A DNA stretch of 32,506 bases, from contig CALALB010000002.1 of NCBI GenBank assembly GCA_937923175.1, positions 1-32,506 of the forward strand, read 5' to 3'. The notes under the pieces are model-generated. The model saw only the letters and a list, made by a program, of their open reading frames with translations, was not told the origin of the DNA and did no database searches. Source of the DNA: an uncultured Chromatiaceae bacterium. Lineage in GTDB: Bacteria; Pseudomonadota; Gammaproteobacteria; Chromatiales; Chromatiaceae. Numbering within the stretch: position 1 is the first letter of the stretch; every line of letters begins with the position of its first letter. Shown piece by piece: positions 8,827-17,818 of this stretch. The position numbers and the translations under genes were made by a program.

Positions 8827-10249
8827 TCCCCTGGCGCTGGCGGTCGCCTGGCCGCTGCTCGGTGCATTATCGATCACCCTGTTACCGCGGTGGGCGGCTC
8901 ATCTGGGGATTCTGGCAGCGGTCGGCGCTACCCTAAGCGCCCTGGGGGTCGCTTTTGCGGTAATGGACAGCGGATCCCTAACCTCGGAGCTCGGCGGCTG
9001 GAAGATACCCTTAGGGATTGGCCTGCGTGCCGACGGGCTCGCGGCAGCCTTTTTGGCCATGGTCAACCTGGTCGCCCTTGGGGTGAGCATTCATGCCAGC
9101 GTTTATTTTGCTGACAGCAAGGCGAGACACCATTTCTGGCCCCTGTGGTTTTTGCTCTGGACGGCGCTCAATGCCCTATGGCTGGCAAGGGATCTGTTTA
9201 ATCTCTATGTGACCCTGGAGCTCATGGGCCTTTCGGCAGCTGCCCTTGGAGCGCTCAGCGGGACCCGCGAGTCCATCTCGGCCAATCTGCGCTATCTCTT
9301 GTTGGGGCTCGCGGGGTCCATGACCTATCTCCTGGGGGTGGCCTTGCTCTATGTGGCCTACGGCAGCCTGGATCTCGTCCAGGTGGCCAGGTCATTGGCT
9401 CCTGGGCCCAGCAGCGCTGCCGCCTGTGCCCTGATGATCGGGGGATTGTCATTAAAGGCAGCCCTATTTCCCCTGCATTTTTGGCTGCCGCCCGCCCATG
9501 CGTCAGCCCCCGCGCCGGTCAGCGCAGCCCTTTCGGCCTTGGTGGTCAAGGCGGCGATCTATCTCGTTCTGCGCCTGTGGCTGGATCTATTTGCGGGGAT
9601 CGCCAACGCCTCGGCCGCGATGTTGCTGGGACTTTTAGGCGGGAGTGCGGTCCTTTGGGGTTCGTGGCAGGCCCTGCGCGCCGAGCGACTTAAGCTGCTT
9701 GCGGCCTATTCGACAGTGGCCCAGATCGGTTATCTCGCGATGTTCTTGCCCCTGATCGCCGCAGCGGCCGATGAGAGGGGGCGAGCCTCCCTGCTTGTGG
9801 CCTGGGTCCTGTTGGCCTTAACCCATGGCCTTGCTAAGGCCAGCTTTTTTCTCGCCACTGGCCTGGTCCAAAAGACCACCGGTCATGATCGCATCGCTGA
9901 GCTTGGCGGCGCAGCGCAAAGCCTGCCGGCCGCGACCTTTGCCCTCGGCCTTGCGGGTGCCGCCCTGATCGGCCTGCCGCCAAGCGGGACCTTTTTTGCG
10001 AAATGGATCCTGATCCAGGCCGCTATCGCCTCGGGCCAATGGTGGTGGGTGCCGGTGATCATGCTCGGGACCTTGCTTGCCCTGGGCTATGTCTTTCGGT
10101 TATTGGCCCGCGCCTTCACCCGCGAGCCGACACCCCCCCATTTCGTCACCTCTGCCCGCGCCGAGCTTTCGGCCCTCCTGTTGGCCGTGCTCGCGATGCT
10201 CGGGGTAGGGCTCGCTGCGCGGCCCATCGCCAATCTGCTTGGGGTCTAA
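8819..10249 (+). CDS. mnhD: Antiporter-like subunit D (first copy; NuoL/M/N family)
   Basis: A 476-residue, 14-helix subunit of the proton-conducting antiporter family shared by MrpA/MrpD and NuoL/M/N. Key charged residues of the family are present: Glu134 in helix 5 (LYVTLELMGLS), Lys213 in helix 7 (GLSLKAALFPLH), Lys244 in helix 8 (SALVVKAAIYL), Lys340 in THGLAK and Lys395 in the discontinuous helix 12 (SGTFFAKWILI). The HFWLPPAHASAPAPVSA loop is the usual signature. With all of these residues it should be an active proton channel. It overlaps mnhC by eight bases, and the next gene begins four bases after its stop. Confidence 0.93.
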   Translation: MLDPLALAVAWPLLGALSITLLPRWAAHLGILAAVGATLSALGVAFAVMDSGSLTSELGGWKIPLGIGLRADGLAAAFLAMVNLVALGVSIHASVYFADSKARHHFWPLWFLLWTALNALWLARDLFNLYVTLELMGLSAAALGALSGTRESISANLRYLLLGLAGSMTYLLGVALLYVAYGSLDLVQVARSLAPGPSSAAACALMIGGLSLKAALFPLHFWLPPAHASAPAPVSAALSALVVKAAIYLVLRLWLDLFAGIANASAAMLLGLLGGSAVLWGSWQALRAERLKLLAAYSTVAQIGYLAMFLPLIAAAADERGRASLLVAWVLLALTHGLAKASFFLATGLVQKTTGHDRIAELGGAAQSLPAATFALGLAGAALIGLPPSGTFFAKWILIQAAIASGQWWWVPVIMLGTLLALGYVFRLLARAFTREPTPPHFVTSARAELSALLLAVLAMLGVGLAARPIANLLGV

Positions 10250-10253
10250 TGCC

Positions 10254-11750
10254 ATGGCTGATCCCTATCTACCCTTAGCTATCGTGCTCAGCTCTGCACT
10301 CCCCGGTGCACTGATCTTTTTTCTGGACGAGGAGTTTCATCGCCTGCGCACCGCGCTGAATCTGTTCGGCGCCATCTTCAAGCTGATCCTGGTTGGCTGG
10401 ATGATCTGGGGGGTTTTCCATGGGCATGTCTATCTAAGCCACCTTGAGCTGCTTCCAGGACTTGAGCTGATCTTGAGCGCCGATGCACTCTCGGTTTTGT
10501 TCGTAACCCTTTCGACCGTGCTCTGGCTGGTCACGACCATCTATGCCATCGGTTATTTGGAGCATTCGCCCAACCGCAGCCGATTCTTTGGTTTCTTCAG
10601 CCTATGTGTCTCGGCAACCGTGGGGATTGCGCTCTCAGGAAATCTACTGACCTTTATCGTTTTTTATGAGATCCTGACCCTGGCAACCTATCCGCTGGTC
10701 GCGCATCGCGGTACCCCAGAGGCCGATCGCGGCGCCCGTATATATCTCGCCTATACCATGACGGGGGGAGTGGTGCTTTTGACGGGGGCGGTCTGGTTAC
10801 AAACCCTGATTGGTCCACTGAACTTTACCCAAGGCGGTCTATTAAGCACAGCGCCTGAGTCACTCCATCCTCAGTTCATCTGGATCTTTTTTCTATTGCT
10901 TGCAGGCTTGGGCGTCAAGGCAGCCTTGGTGCCCCTACATGGCTGGCTACCCCAGGCGATGGTGGCCCCGGCGCCGGTCAGCGCCTTGCTCCATGCGGTC
11001 GCTGTGGTCAAGGCAGGTGCCTTCGGGATCGTGCGCCTGGTCTATGACCTCTATGGGGTGGAGTTTGCCTATGGCTTGGGGCTACTCGATGTGCTGGGCG
11101 CCTTTGCCGCAGCCACCATCCTTTATGGCTCGCTTAAGGCCTTAAGCCAAGACAGCCTCAAAAAACGCCTAGCCTATTCGACCGTCAGTCAGGTGTCCTA
11201 TATCGCCCTCGGTGCCTCGATCCTGGGGCCTATTGCAACTATCGGCGGTCTAGTGCATCTGGTGCATCAAGGATTGATGAAGATCACCCTCTTCTTTTGC
11301 GCTGGTAACTATGCCGAGACCCTCGGCATCCATCAGGTCAGCGAGATGAACGGCGTGGGGAGGCGCCTACCCTGGACCACCCTGGCATTGACCGTTGGGG
11401 CGCTCGGGATGATCGGTGTCCCGCCGGTCGCCGGTTTTGTCACCAAATGGTATCTGGGTCTGGGTGCAGCGGATGCGGGGGCATACTGGGCCATCCTGTT
11501 GTTGATCGCAAGCAGCCTACTCAATGCTGCCTATTTTCTACCGATCCTCTATCGCGCCTGGTTTAGGCCACCGCCCCCAAGCTGGCCTGAGGAACATAGG
11601 TTTCCGACCCGTCTAGAGACCGATCCCGCCCTGCTCTGGCCGCCGTTGATTACAGCGGTCCTTTCGCTTGGGGCAGGTCTATTTGCCGCCGCCCCCTTTA
11701 GCCCGCTTGAATGGGTGCGTCTGATCGCCGCGCGGGAATATGGACCATGA
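10254..11750 (+). CDS. Antiporter-like subunit (second copy; NuoM/MrpD-like)
   Basis: A 498-residue, 14-helix protein of the NuoL/M/N-MrpA/D family, closest in style to NuoM/MrpD. The family residues are intact: Glu139 in helix 5 (IVFYEILTLATYP), Lys222 in GLGVKAALVPLH, Lys253 in HAVAVVKAGAFG, a lysine in HQGLMKITLFF, and Lys398 in helix 12 (VAGFVTKWYLG). LHGWLPQAMVAPAPVSALLHA is the classic signature loop. The frame opens at a TTG (10239) inside the previous gene, but the ATG at 10254 gives a normal N-terminus and was chosen. The stop overlaps the next gene as ATGA. It probably supplies a second proton/cation module. Confidence 0.92.
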   Translation: MADPYLPLAIVLSSALPGALIFFLDEEFHRLRTALNLFGAIFKLILVGWMIWGVFHGHVYLSHLELLPGLELILSADALSVLFVTLSTVLWLVTTIYAIGYLEHSPNRSRFFGFFSLCVSATVGIALSGNLLTFIVFYEILTLATYPLVAHRGTPEADRGARIYLAYTMTGGVVLLTGAVWLQTLIGPLNFTQGGLLSTAPESLHPQFIWIFFLLLAGLGVKAALVPLHGWLPQAMVAPAPVSALLHAVAVVKAGAFGIVRLVYDLYGVEFAYGLGLLDVLGAFAAATILYGSLKALSQDSLKKRLAYSTVSQVSYIALGASILGPIATIGGLVHLVHQGLMKITLFFCAGNYAETLGIHQVSEMNGVGRRLPWTTLALTVGALGMIGVPPVAGFVTKWYLGLGAADAGAYWAILLLIASSLLNAAYFLPILYRAWFRPPPPSWPEEHRFPTRLETDPALLWPPLITAVLSLGAGLFAAAPFSPLEWVRLIAAREYGP

Positions 11751-13438
11751 ATGGGTTGCTGGTGCTCGCCGTCCTGACCCCTTTGCTTCTGGCACCCTTT
11801 GTCATCCGGCCCTACTGGCGCTGGCTGCTTTGGATTGCCCCGGTGCCGGCATTTGGCGCCCTTTGGTTAGTGCCTGATACCGCCTTGAAACTGCCTTGGT
11901 TATTGTTTGGCACCGCCTTGGTCCTCGATGCCACCAATACGCCCTTTTTGCTGCTGACCATTGCCGTCTGGAGTGCGGCCGCACTCACCCTGATCTCAGC
12001 ACCTGCGGCGGCCACAGAAGGAGCGCGCTTTAGGTTCCTGTTTTTGGTCGCATTCTCTGCAAACCTCTGGCTGATCCTGGCTGCAGAACCCTTGGGTTTT
12101 TATCTCGGATTTGCGGCCATGGGGCTTGCCACCTATGGCCTAATCCTGGAGCCGGGCGGTCAAAGACAGCAGCGCGCCGCCCGTCTCTATCTGGCGATGA
12201 CCCTGGTGGCCGAGCTTGCGATCTTTGCGGCCCTGGTCTTGATGGCCACTCCCCAGGATCTAGGTTGGCGATTTCCCCTGCCGCCCCAAACGGATGGGAC
12301 GACGATTGCCCTTTTACTCCTTGGCCTGGGAATCAAAGGGGGCCTCATGCCGCTTCATCTCTGGCTACCGCTGACCTATGCGACCGCACCGCTTGCGGTC
12401 GCTGCCGCGCTCAGCGGGGCAATGAGCAAGGCGGCACTGCTTGGCTGGCTGCGTCTTCTGCCGCTGGGTCAGACGCCGCTTCCCGACTGGGGTCTGTTAT
12501 TCATAGGCCTTGGCCTGACAAGCCTGCTGCTTGCCTTGGGCATCGGACTCAGCCAGGCGAATCCCCGCCGTATTCTGGCCTATTCGAGCATCAGCACCTC
12601 GGGTCTGTTCGTCCTGGTCTTGGGTTTGATGCTGCTTAAACCCGAGCTCGTCCCTATAGGCACCCCTGCCCTCGCCCTTTATGCCGTGCATCATGCGTTG
12701 GTCTTCGCCGGTCTGTTCTTGGGGCTAGGCCTACGCAAGCAGGGACCGTCGCATCCTAGGCTAGACTTAGGGTTGATCCTGCTCGCCGCTGCCCTTGCCG
12801 GCGTCCCCTTCACAAGCGGGGCCTTGGTCAAATCCCTGCTCAAACCGCTTTTGAATGCCGTCGATTGGGTTTGGCTCGATCTTGCCCTAGCGATTGCCGC
12901 AGTCGGTGCGGCGCTATTGATGGTCCGCTTCATTTGGCTCATCGCTCCCTTATCAGTTCGGCCCATTCAAACGCCTCAAGACAAACCCTGTTCGACCCTC
13001 TCGTTCTTTGGTCTTGGCGCCTGGTTCCTGCTGGTCGGCACGGTCATAATCCTACCCTTCGTCTTGGGCGGACCCACGGACTGGCTGAGCAATGGTCTAC
13101 CCCCGTTGATTGCATTCCTGCTCGCTGCCCCTGTGCTCCTCGCCGCCAGCCGCCAGGCACCTGGGTCTCGGTCACGCCCAGGTTCAAACCGCGATGCCTG
13201 GGATTGGCTTGAGCCGCTCATCCTCATCTATCTCAGGGCTGGTCAGTGGTTGCTGACTGCCTGGAGCGCCTGGGTTGAGCGACTGTGCCGTCCGCTCGCT
13301 AACTTCCCGTTCTTGTTCAACGCATCACCTGTCGCATCGGTAGGCGATGCGGCAGGTATGACCCATGCCTGGCTGCGGAATGGCGCGCTCTGGTTGGCCA
13401 TGGTCGCGTGCTTGTTGGCCCTATTGCTCTTGACATGA
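11747..13438 (+). CDS. Antiporter-like subunit (third copy), lacking the helix-5 glutamate
   Basis: A 563-residue membrane protein of the same family, more divergent and with a longer C-terminal extension of helices. Lys197 (GLGIKGGLMPLH), Lys228 (SGAMSKAALLGW) and Lys362/366 (TSGALVKSLLK) are retained. At the helix-5 position where the other copies have glutamate this protein has Ala123 (YLGFAAMGLATYG), and the lysine of the HGLAK segment is replaced (HHALVFAGLF). It may therefore pass protons differently or serve a structural role. The ATG at 11747 overlaps the preceding stop (ATGA). A wider frame back to 11711 exists, but the overlap start matches the cluster pattern. It is the tandem partner of the broken gene that follows. 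Confidence 0.85.
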   Translation: MNGLLVLAVLTPLLLAPFVIRPYWRWLLWIAPVPAFGALWLVPDTALKLPWLLFGTALVLDATNTPFLLLTIAVWSAAALTLISAPAAATEGARFRFLFLVAFSANLWLILAAEPLGFYLGFAAMGLATYGLILEPGGQRQQRAARLYLAMTLVAELAIFAALVLMATPQDLGWRFPLPPQTDGTTIALLLLGLGIKGGLMPLHLWLPLTYATAPLAVAAALSGAMSKAALLGWLRLLPLGQTPLPDWGLLFIGLGLTSLLLALGIGLSQANPRRILAYSSISTSGLFVLVLGLMLLKPELVPIGTPALALYAVHHALVFAGLFLGLGLRKQGPSHPRLDLGLILLAAALAGVPFTSGALVKSLLKPLLNAVDWVWLDLALAIAAVGAALLMVRFIWLIAPLSVRPIQTPQDKPCSTLSFFGLGAWFLLVGTVIILPFVLGGPTDWLSNGLPPLIAFLLAAPVLLAASRQAPGSRSRPGSNRDAWDWLEPLILIYLRAGQWLLTAWSAWVERLCRPLANFPFLFNASPVASVGDAAGMTHAWLRNGALWLAMVACLLALLLLT

Positions 13439-15102
13439 CGACGGCACTGTTGCTTCTCAGTTGGCTGACCCCTTTGCTGTTGGTCCCTTGGGTCAGGCGC
13501 GCCCCTAGGCTGGGTCTACTTGCCCCCTTGCCGGCCTTGCTGGCCGCGTTTTGGCTCCCAGCCGATACCCGAGTCGATTACCCTGGCTCTTGCTCGGTGC
13601 CACCTTAGGTCTGGATGGACCAAGGCGGATCATCCTGGGATTTACGGCCCTTTTGTGGCTGATCGCACTCATCCATGCCGACTGGACCTTCAAAGGCAAA
13701 ACAGGCGTGGATCGATTTCATCTGTTCATGATGCTGGCCTTGGCCGGTAATCTGTGGCTCATCGTCGGTCTGGATCTGGCGAGCTTTTATACCGGCTTTG
13801 CGTTGATGGGCCTGAGCGCCTATGGATTGGTCGTCCATGATGGGCAGCGGAGCTCGATACGCGCAGGTCAGGTCTATTTGATCCTGACCCTTTTGGGTGA
13901 GGCGGCATTGTTTATGGCGCTCGTGCTGATCGCGCATCAGACCGGCCAGATGACATCTGACATCCACTCCCTTGCTTCCCTCAATGATCTCGCCCCTGGG
14001 CTCTTGCTCCTTGGTCTTGCGGTCAAGGCGGGGCTAATGCCGTTGCATCTCTGGCTACCGCTTGCCCATCCCGCCGCTCCGATCCCTGCAAGCGCAGTCT
14101 TAAGCGGTGCGATGATCAAGGCGGCACTGCTTGGCTGGCTGCGTTTTTTACCGCTTGGGGCCGGCGCGGCCCGATTGGGGGCTACTTTTGGTCCTTTCCG
14201 GTCTGCTGACGACGCTTCTTGCTCCCCTGATCGGCCTGACCCAAACCAATCCTAAGGTAGTGCTCGCCTATTCAAGCGTCGTCAAAATGGATTTGCTGGG
14301 TGGGCGCGGGGTAGGGAGCCCATTGATCGAGCCTAACCTTGCCTCTGCCGCTGGCATGGCCCTTACCCTCTATGCCGCCCATCATGCATTCGCCAAAGCT
14401 GGGCTCTTTCTTGGGGTCGGGCTGCGCCGGGGTGCAGGCAGTGAAGGACCAATCCTCCTCAGCCTGGTCATGCTCGCCCTCGCCTTGGCAGATGCGCCCT
14501 TGACCAGTGGCGCGCTCGCCAAGGATGGGATCAAACCGGCCTTTGCGGCCCTTGGCTGGTTTTGACTGGATACCGGTCTGTTGCTTGCGGCCATCGCGAG
14601 CGCTTTACTCATGGGCCGTTTTATGTGGCTGATGTGGCATATAGCCCCGCACCCTCAAGGGGAATCGGTTGAACGGCCTCGCCTGGGCCCTGTTGCTCGG
14701 GGCACTCATGGCATTAACGCTTAAGCTCGGCTTACGCCAGGGGTCTATGGGCGATTGGCTTGGCGATTTTCTGCCCCTCCTGATCGCCGCTGCCCTGGCC
14801 CTGCCGGTGCTCATGAATACCCCTCGGCCTGGGCATGGTCTCAACCGTTTGCTCAGGCGCATCCCCCGGGGCGATCTCTTGGTGGTCTTATCGCCTTTCC
14901 TGCCCCTCTGGCTGGGTCTGGCATTGGCTGGGGCGCCACTGGTCGGCCTGGGAGGCGCGCTGATCGAGCCTCTACTGAGCAGGTGCTGGCAGTCCATGTC
15001 CACCAGCGGATCGAGGCTGGATTCCGCCAGCCCCAGGTCTCGGGTCTGTGTTGGCTGGGCCTGCTGATTGCCCTTGGCTGGGCATGCAGTAGCGCCAGAT
15101 AA
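13435..15102 (+). pseudogene. Broken fourth antiporter-like subunit, tandem paralogue of the third
   Basis: The gene begins with an ATGA overlap at 13435, but its reading frame is interrupted several times when compared with the preceding paralogue. Near 13573 the frame moves after ADTRV; restoring one base gives DTRVRLPWLLLG, matching DTALKLPWLLFG in the neighbour. It shifts again near 14160 (before PDWGLLL), has an in-frame TGA at 14563-14565 where the paralogue has tryptophan (GWF-stop-LD against DWVWLD), shifts again near 14665, and once more near 14975 before the final helix that ends at 15102. The pieces keep the family lysines (AVKAGLMPLH, SGAMIKAALLG, SGALAKDG) and HAFAK, but helix 5 again has Ala for Glu (YTGFALMGLSAYG). 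No functional product is expected. Confidence 0.88.
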
Positions 15103-15348
15103 TTGTTCAGGTGACACGAAATACCTGACCCATTAGCAAACACCGATATTCAGGCGGCTGATTGCCTTGGGTTCCGTCTTGTGCCAATGACGAATGAGAG
15201 GTTTTTCGAACTGCTCCAGGGCACCTATTGAATCCCCCCACCGACAGAGCTTTATAGTTAGCATTGGGCCGGTGGACCCCAACGATCGAGCTAATCTCTG
15301 GTTGAGACCCCTGCAAAACCCTAAGGCCCTTGTATCCAACTCGCTACT
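15103..15348. other. Intergenic region before rtcB
   Basis: These 246 bases between the broken antiporter gene and rtcB hold no gene I can support. A short frame and its antisense both look weakly coding but match nothing that I know. No clear promoter or Shine-Dalgarno sequence for rtcB is visible. Confidence 0.4.
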
Positions 15349-16545
15349 ATGCCGATCCAGCAAGTCATTACCGATGGCGGTAAACCTATCAAGGTCTGGA
15401 CCGAGACGCTGGACGACAGCTCGCGCGCCCAGTTGATCAATGTCTCGAGACTCCCTTTTATCCATCATCATGTCGCGGCCATGCCAGATGTGCATGCGGG
15501 GATCGGCGCCACCATCGGGAGCGTCATCGCCACCCGCGGCGCTATCATCCCTGCCGCGGTCGGGGTGGACATCGGCTGCGGGATGGCAGCAAGGCGCACC
15601 TCGCTGACCGCCGAGCAGATCAATGAACGGGCGCTGCGCAAGGTCTACGACCAGATCTGCCGCGATGTACCCGTGGGCCGCGAGCAGCATCGCGATGATC
15701 GCGCCCCTGCGTCTGCGGCCAGGCCCTTTGCCGAGACTCTAAAGACCCTGCTTGCCAAACACCCCAAACTGCTCAAGTCCTTTGGCAAGCATTCAAACTG
15801 GGTCAACCAGCTGGGCACACTCGGCAGCGGTAATCATTTCATCGAGCTCTGTCTCGATGAGGCCGAGCATGTTTGGGTGATGCTCCATACCGGCAGCCGC
15901 GGGATTGGCAATGCCATGGCAGGCTATTTTATCGAGCTTGCCCAGCGCGAGCTGGATCGCCAGAGGATCCAGCTCCCAGACCGCGATCTCGCCTATTTCA
16001 GCGAGGATAACCCCTATTTTGAGGACTATCTCCAGGCAGTACACTGGGCACAAAACTATGCGCGCGAAAACCGCAAACAGATCATGCGTCTAGTCCTTGC
16101 CGCCCTTGAACGCCATTTGCCCCCCTTCGAACTCATAGGCGAGCCGATCGATTGTCATCATAACTATGTCGAACACGAGCAACATTTCGGCGCCAAGGTG
16201 TGGGTGACGCGCAAGGGGGCGATCCGAGCGGATAAAGGCGAGCTGGGGATCGTACCGGGTAGCATGGGGACGCGAAGCTATATCGTACGCGGGCTTGGCA
16301 ATCCTGAGAGCTTTCGTTCAAGCGCCCATGGCGCTGGGCGGCGCATGAGCCGCAATGCGGCCGAGAGACAATTTACGCCTGCCGATCTCGCCGCCCAGAC
16401 CCAAGGGGTGATCTGTCGCAAGGATAAACACGTCCTCGATGAGATCCCATCCGCCTATAAGGATATCGACCAGGTGATGGCCAATCAATCGGACCTGGTC
16501 GAGGTGGTCCATACGCTCAAGCAGGTGGTATGCGTGAAAGGCTAG
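15349..16545 (+). CDS. rtcB: RNA-splicing ligase RtcB
   Basis: A 398-residue RNA ligase that joins 2',3'-cyclic phosphate or 3'-phosphate ends to 5'-hydroxyl RNA ends using GTP and manganese, in tRNA and rRNA repair. Metal and active-site residues are visible: Asp74 and Cys77 in VGVDIGCGM, His163 in LGSGNHFIEL, His180 in VMLHTGSRG, the CHHNYVEHE block at 269-277, and the guanylated His327 in SSAHGAGRRMSR. The C-terminus SAYKDIDQV..VHTLKQVVCVKG is typical. No rtcA or rtcR lies nearby and no archease gene is seen, as in many bacteria. Its 3' end overlaps the convergent methyltransferase gene by four bases. Confidence 0.96.
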   Translation: MPIQQVITDGGKPIKVWTETLDDSSRAQLINVSRLPFIHHHVAAMPDVHAGIGATIGSVIATRGAIIPAAVGVDIGCGMAARRTSLTAEQINERALRKVYDQICRDVPVGREQHRDDRAPASAARPFAETLKTLLAKHPKLLKSFGKHSNWVNQLGTLGSGNHFIELCLDEAEHVWVMLHTGSRGIGNAMAGYFIELAQRELDRQRIQLPDRDLAYFSEDNPYFEDYLQAVHWAQNYARENRKQIMRLVLAALERHLPPFELIGEPIDCHHNYVEHEQHFGAKVWVTRKGAIRADKGELGIVPGSMGTRSYIVRGLGNPESFRSSAHGAGRRMSRNAAERQFTPADLAAQTQGVICRKDKHVLDEIPSAYKDIDQVMANQSDLVEVVHTLKQVVCVKG

Positions 16546-17741
16546 AACAGGCCGGCTGGCGCCAGGGTTGGATTATCCATCCATAGCCGGTCGCTGAGAT
16601 CGCGTACCCCAAATCCACACCAAGGCCCGCTGAGCCTTTTGCTGAAGGCTAAGACCTTGAAGCGTTCGCCCATGGCGCTGGGCAGCAAGAGCTGTTTGGC
16701 AGCCAGCAAGAGGTTTGGATCCTCGCCCATCGCGGCGAGATACCGCTCGATCCCACAACCGATCAAAAAATGGGCCTGGGTAGTAAAGCCGGCCAAATCA
16801 AGGCCAGCGGCCATGCCCGCCTCGGCGACAGCGCTAAAGTCGACATGGGCGGTGATGTCCTGAAGGCCCAGATAAACAAAGGGGTCTGAGTGAGCCTGAT
16901 GCCGATAATGACACATCAGTGTCCCCATTGAGCGGCTCGAGTGATAATACTCAGCGCGCGGATAGCCATAATCGATCAGCAGGACCAACCCCCGTTCTAG
17001 ACCCTGAGAGAGAGCCGCAAACCAAGGACCAAGCCGGAGATTGATCTCCGAGGTATAGCCAGGGGCAGAGGCCAAACCCCGGGCCTGCAGCTGAGCCACT
17101 GCCTGGTGGAGGCCCGGAGAGATAATGGGGATGGCGCTCTCGGCAAATTTTCCGTCCCTTTCGATAACCGCCATTTCCAAGACCGCGCCGTCCTCGCCAA
17201 CGCAAAAACGCTGCACTGGCAGGGCATCCAGCACTTCATTGGCGATCACGACCCCGCTGAAACCTTCGACCTGATCCCTAGGCCAAAGACAGCGCTCATA
17301 GAGATGCGGCAGGACTGACTGAATCAGGGCGCGCTGCTGTTCCCGCAGTTCTGGGTTTAGCTCAAGCAACCAGTAGCGGTTCGGTAGACAGCCGAGGCGC
17401 TCGAGCTCGCTGAGGAGTTGAACTGCCAGGGCGCCACTCCCTGGTCCATATTCGAGCAGATCGCCGCCGTCTAGCCGCTTAAGCGCCTCAGCGCATTGGA
17501 CTGCCAGACAGCGTCCAAATAGGGGGGACAACTCGGGGGCGGTGATAAAATCACCGCTGCGCCCAAACCGAGCAGCGCCTGCGACATAATAGCCAAGATC
17601 TGGCGCATAAAGCACAAGCTCCATGAACCGATCGAAGGCTAGAGTGCCGCCCTGGACCCGGATCTCAGCGCGGATCCACTCGGCGAGCCTCTGGCTGATG
17701 AGCGCTGTCTCTGCGGGGTTTGTCTTCATGGAGCTGTTCAT
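16542..17741 (-). CDS. Class I SAM-dependent methyltransferase, MidA/NDUFAF7 family
   Basis: A 399-residue protein of the family once called DUF185. Markers in order: YYVAGAARFGRSGDFITAPELSPLFG near residues 50-76 (the FGRSGDFITAPE segment is diagnostic), the SAM-binding LLEYGPGSGALA near 95-106, the VIANEVLDALPVQRF motif near 165-180, and LIDYGYPRAEYY with GTLMCHYRHQ near 255-280. The eukaryotic relative NDUFAF7/MidA methylates an arginine on a complex I subunit; the bacterial substrate is not established. Two ATG codons (17741 and 17729) are possible, neither with a good Shine-Dalgarno sequence. It lies downstream of folB on the same strand, a common arrangement in proteobacteria. Confidence 0.9.
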   Translation of the reverse strand: MNSSMKTNPAETALISQRLAEWIRAEIRVQGGTLAFDRFMELVLYAPDLGYYVAGAARFGRSGDFITAPELSPLFGRCLAVQCAEALKRLDGGDLLEYGPGSGALAVQLLSELERLGCLPNRYWLLELNPELREQQRALIQSVLPHLYERCLWPRDQVEGFSGVVIANEVLDALPVQRFCVGEDGAVLEMAVIERDGKFAESAIPIISPGLHQAVAQLQARGLASAPGYTSEINLRLGPWFAALSQGLERGLVLLIDYGYPRAEYYHSSRSMGTLMCHYRHQAHSDPFVYLGLQDITAHVDFSAVAEAGMAAGLDLAGFTTQAHFLIGCGIERYLAAMGEDPNLLLAAKQLLLPSAMGERFKVLAFSKRLSGPWCGFGVRDLSDRLWMDNPTLAPAGLF

Positions 17742-17818
17742 CGCGACTTATGGCTCTGCTTTAGGGCGCGGCATCCTGACGGTAAACCCAGGAGGAAGCT
17801 CGCTGACGAACCGGCGAT

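Noticed and set aside
13565-13580. Programmed frameshifting in the fourth antiporter-like gene
   Set aside because: There is no slippery heptamer, and the several unrelated breaks fit decay better.
14563-14565. In-frame TGA as a possible selenocysteine or programmed readthrough site
   Set aside because: The paralogue has Trp there, the gene has four other frame breaks, and no SECIS-like hairpin was evident.
15133-15690. A 185-codon minus-strand frame across the rtcB start
   Set aside because: Most of it is a shadow of rtcB, and the part in the gap matches nothing known.
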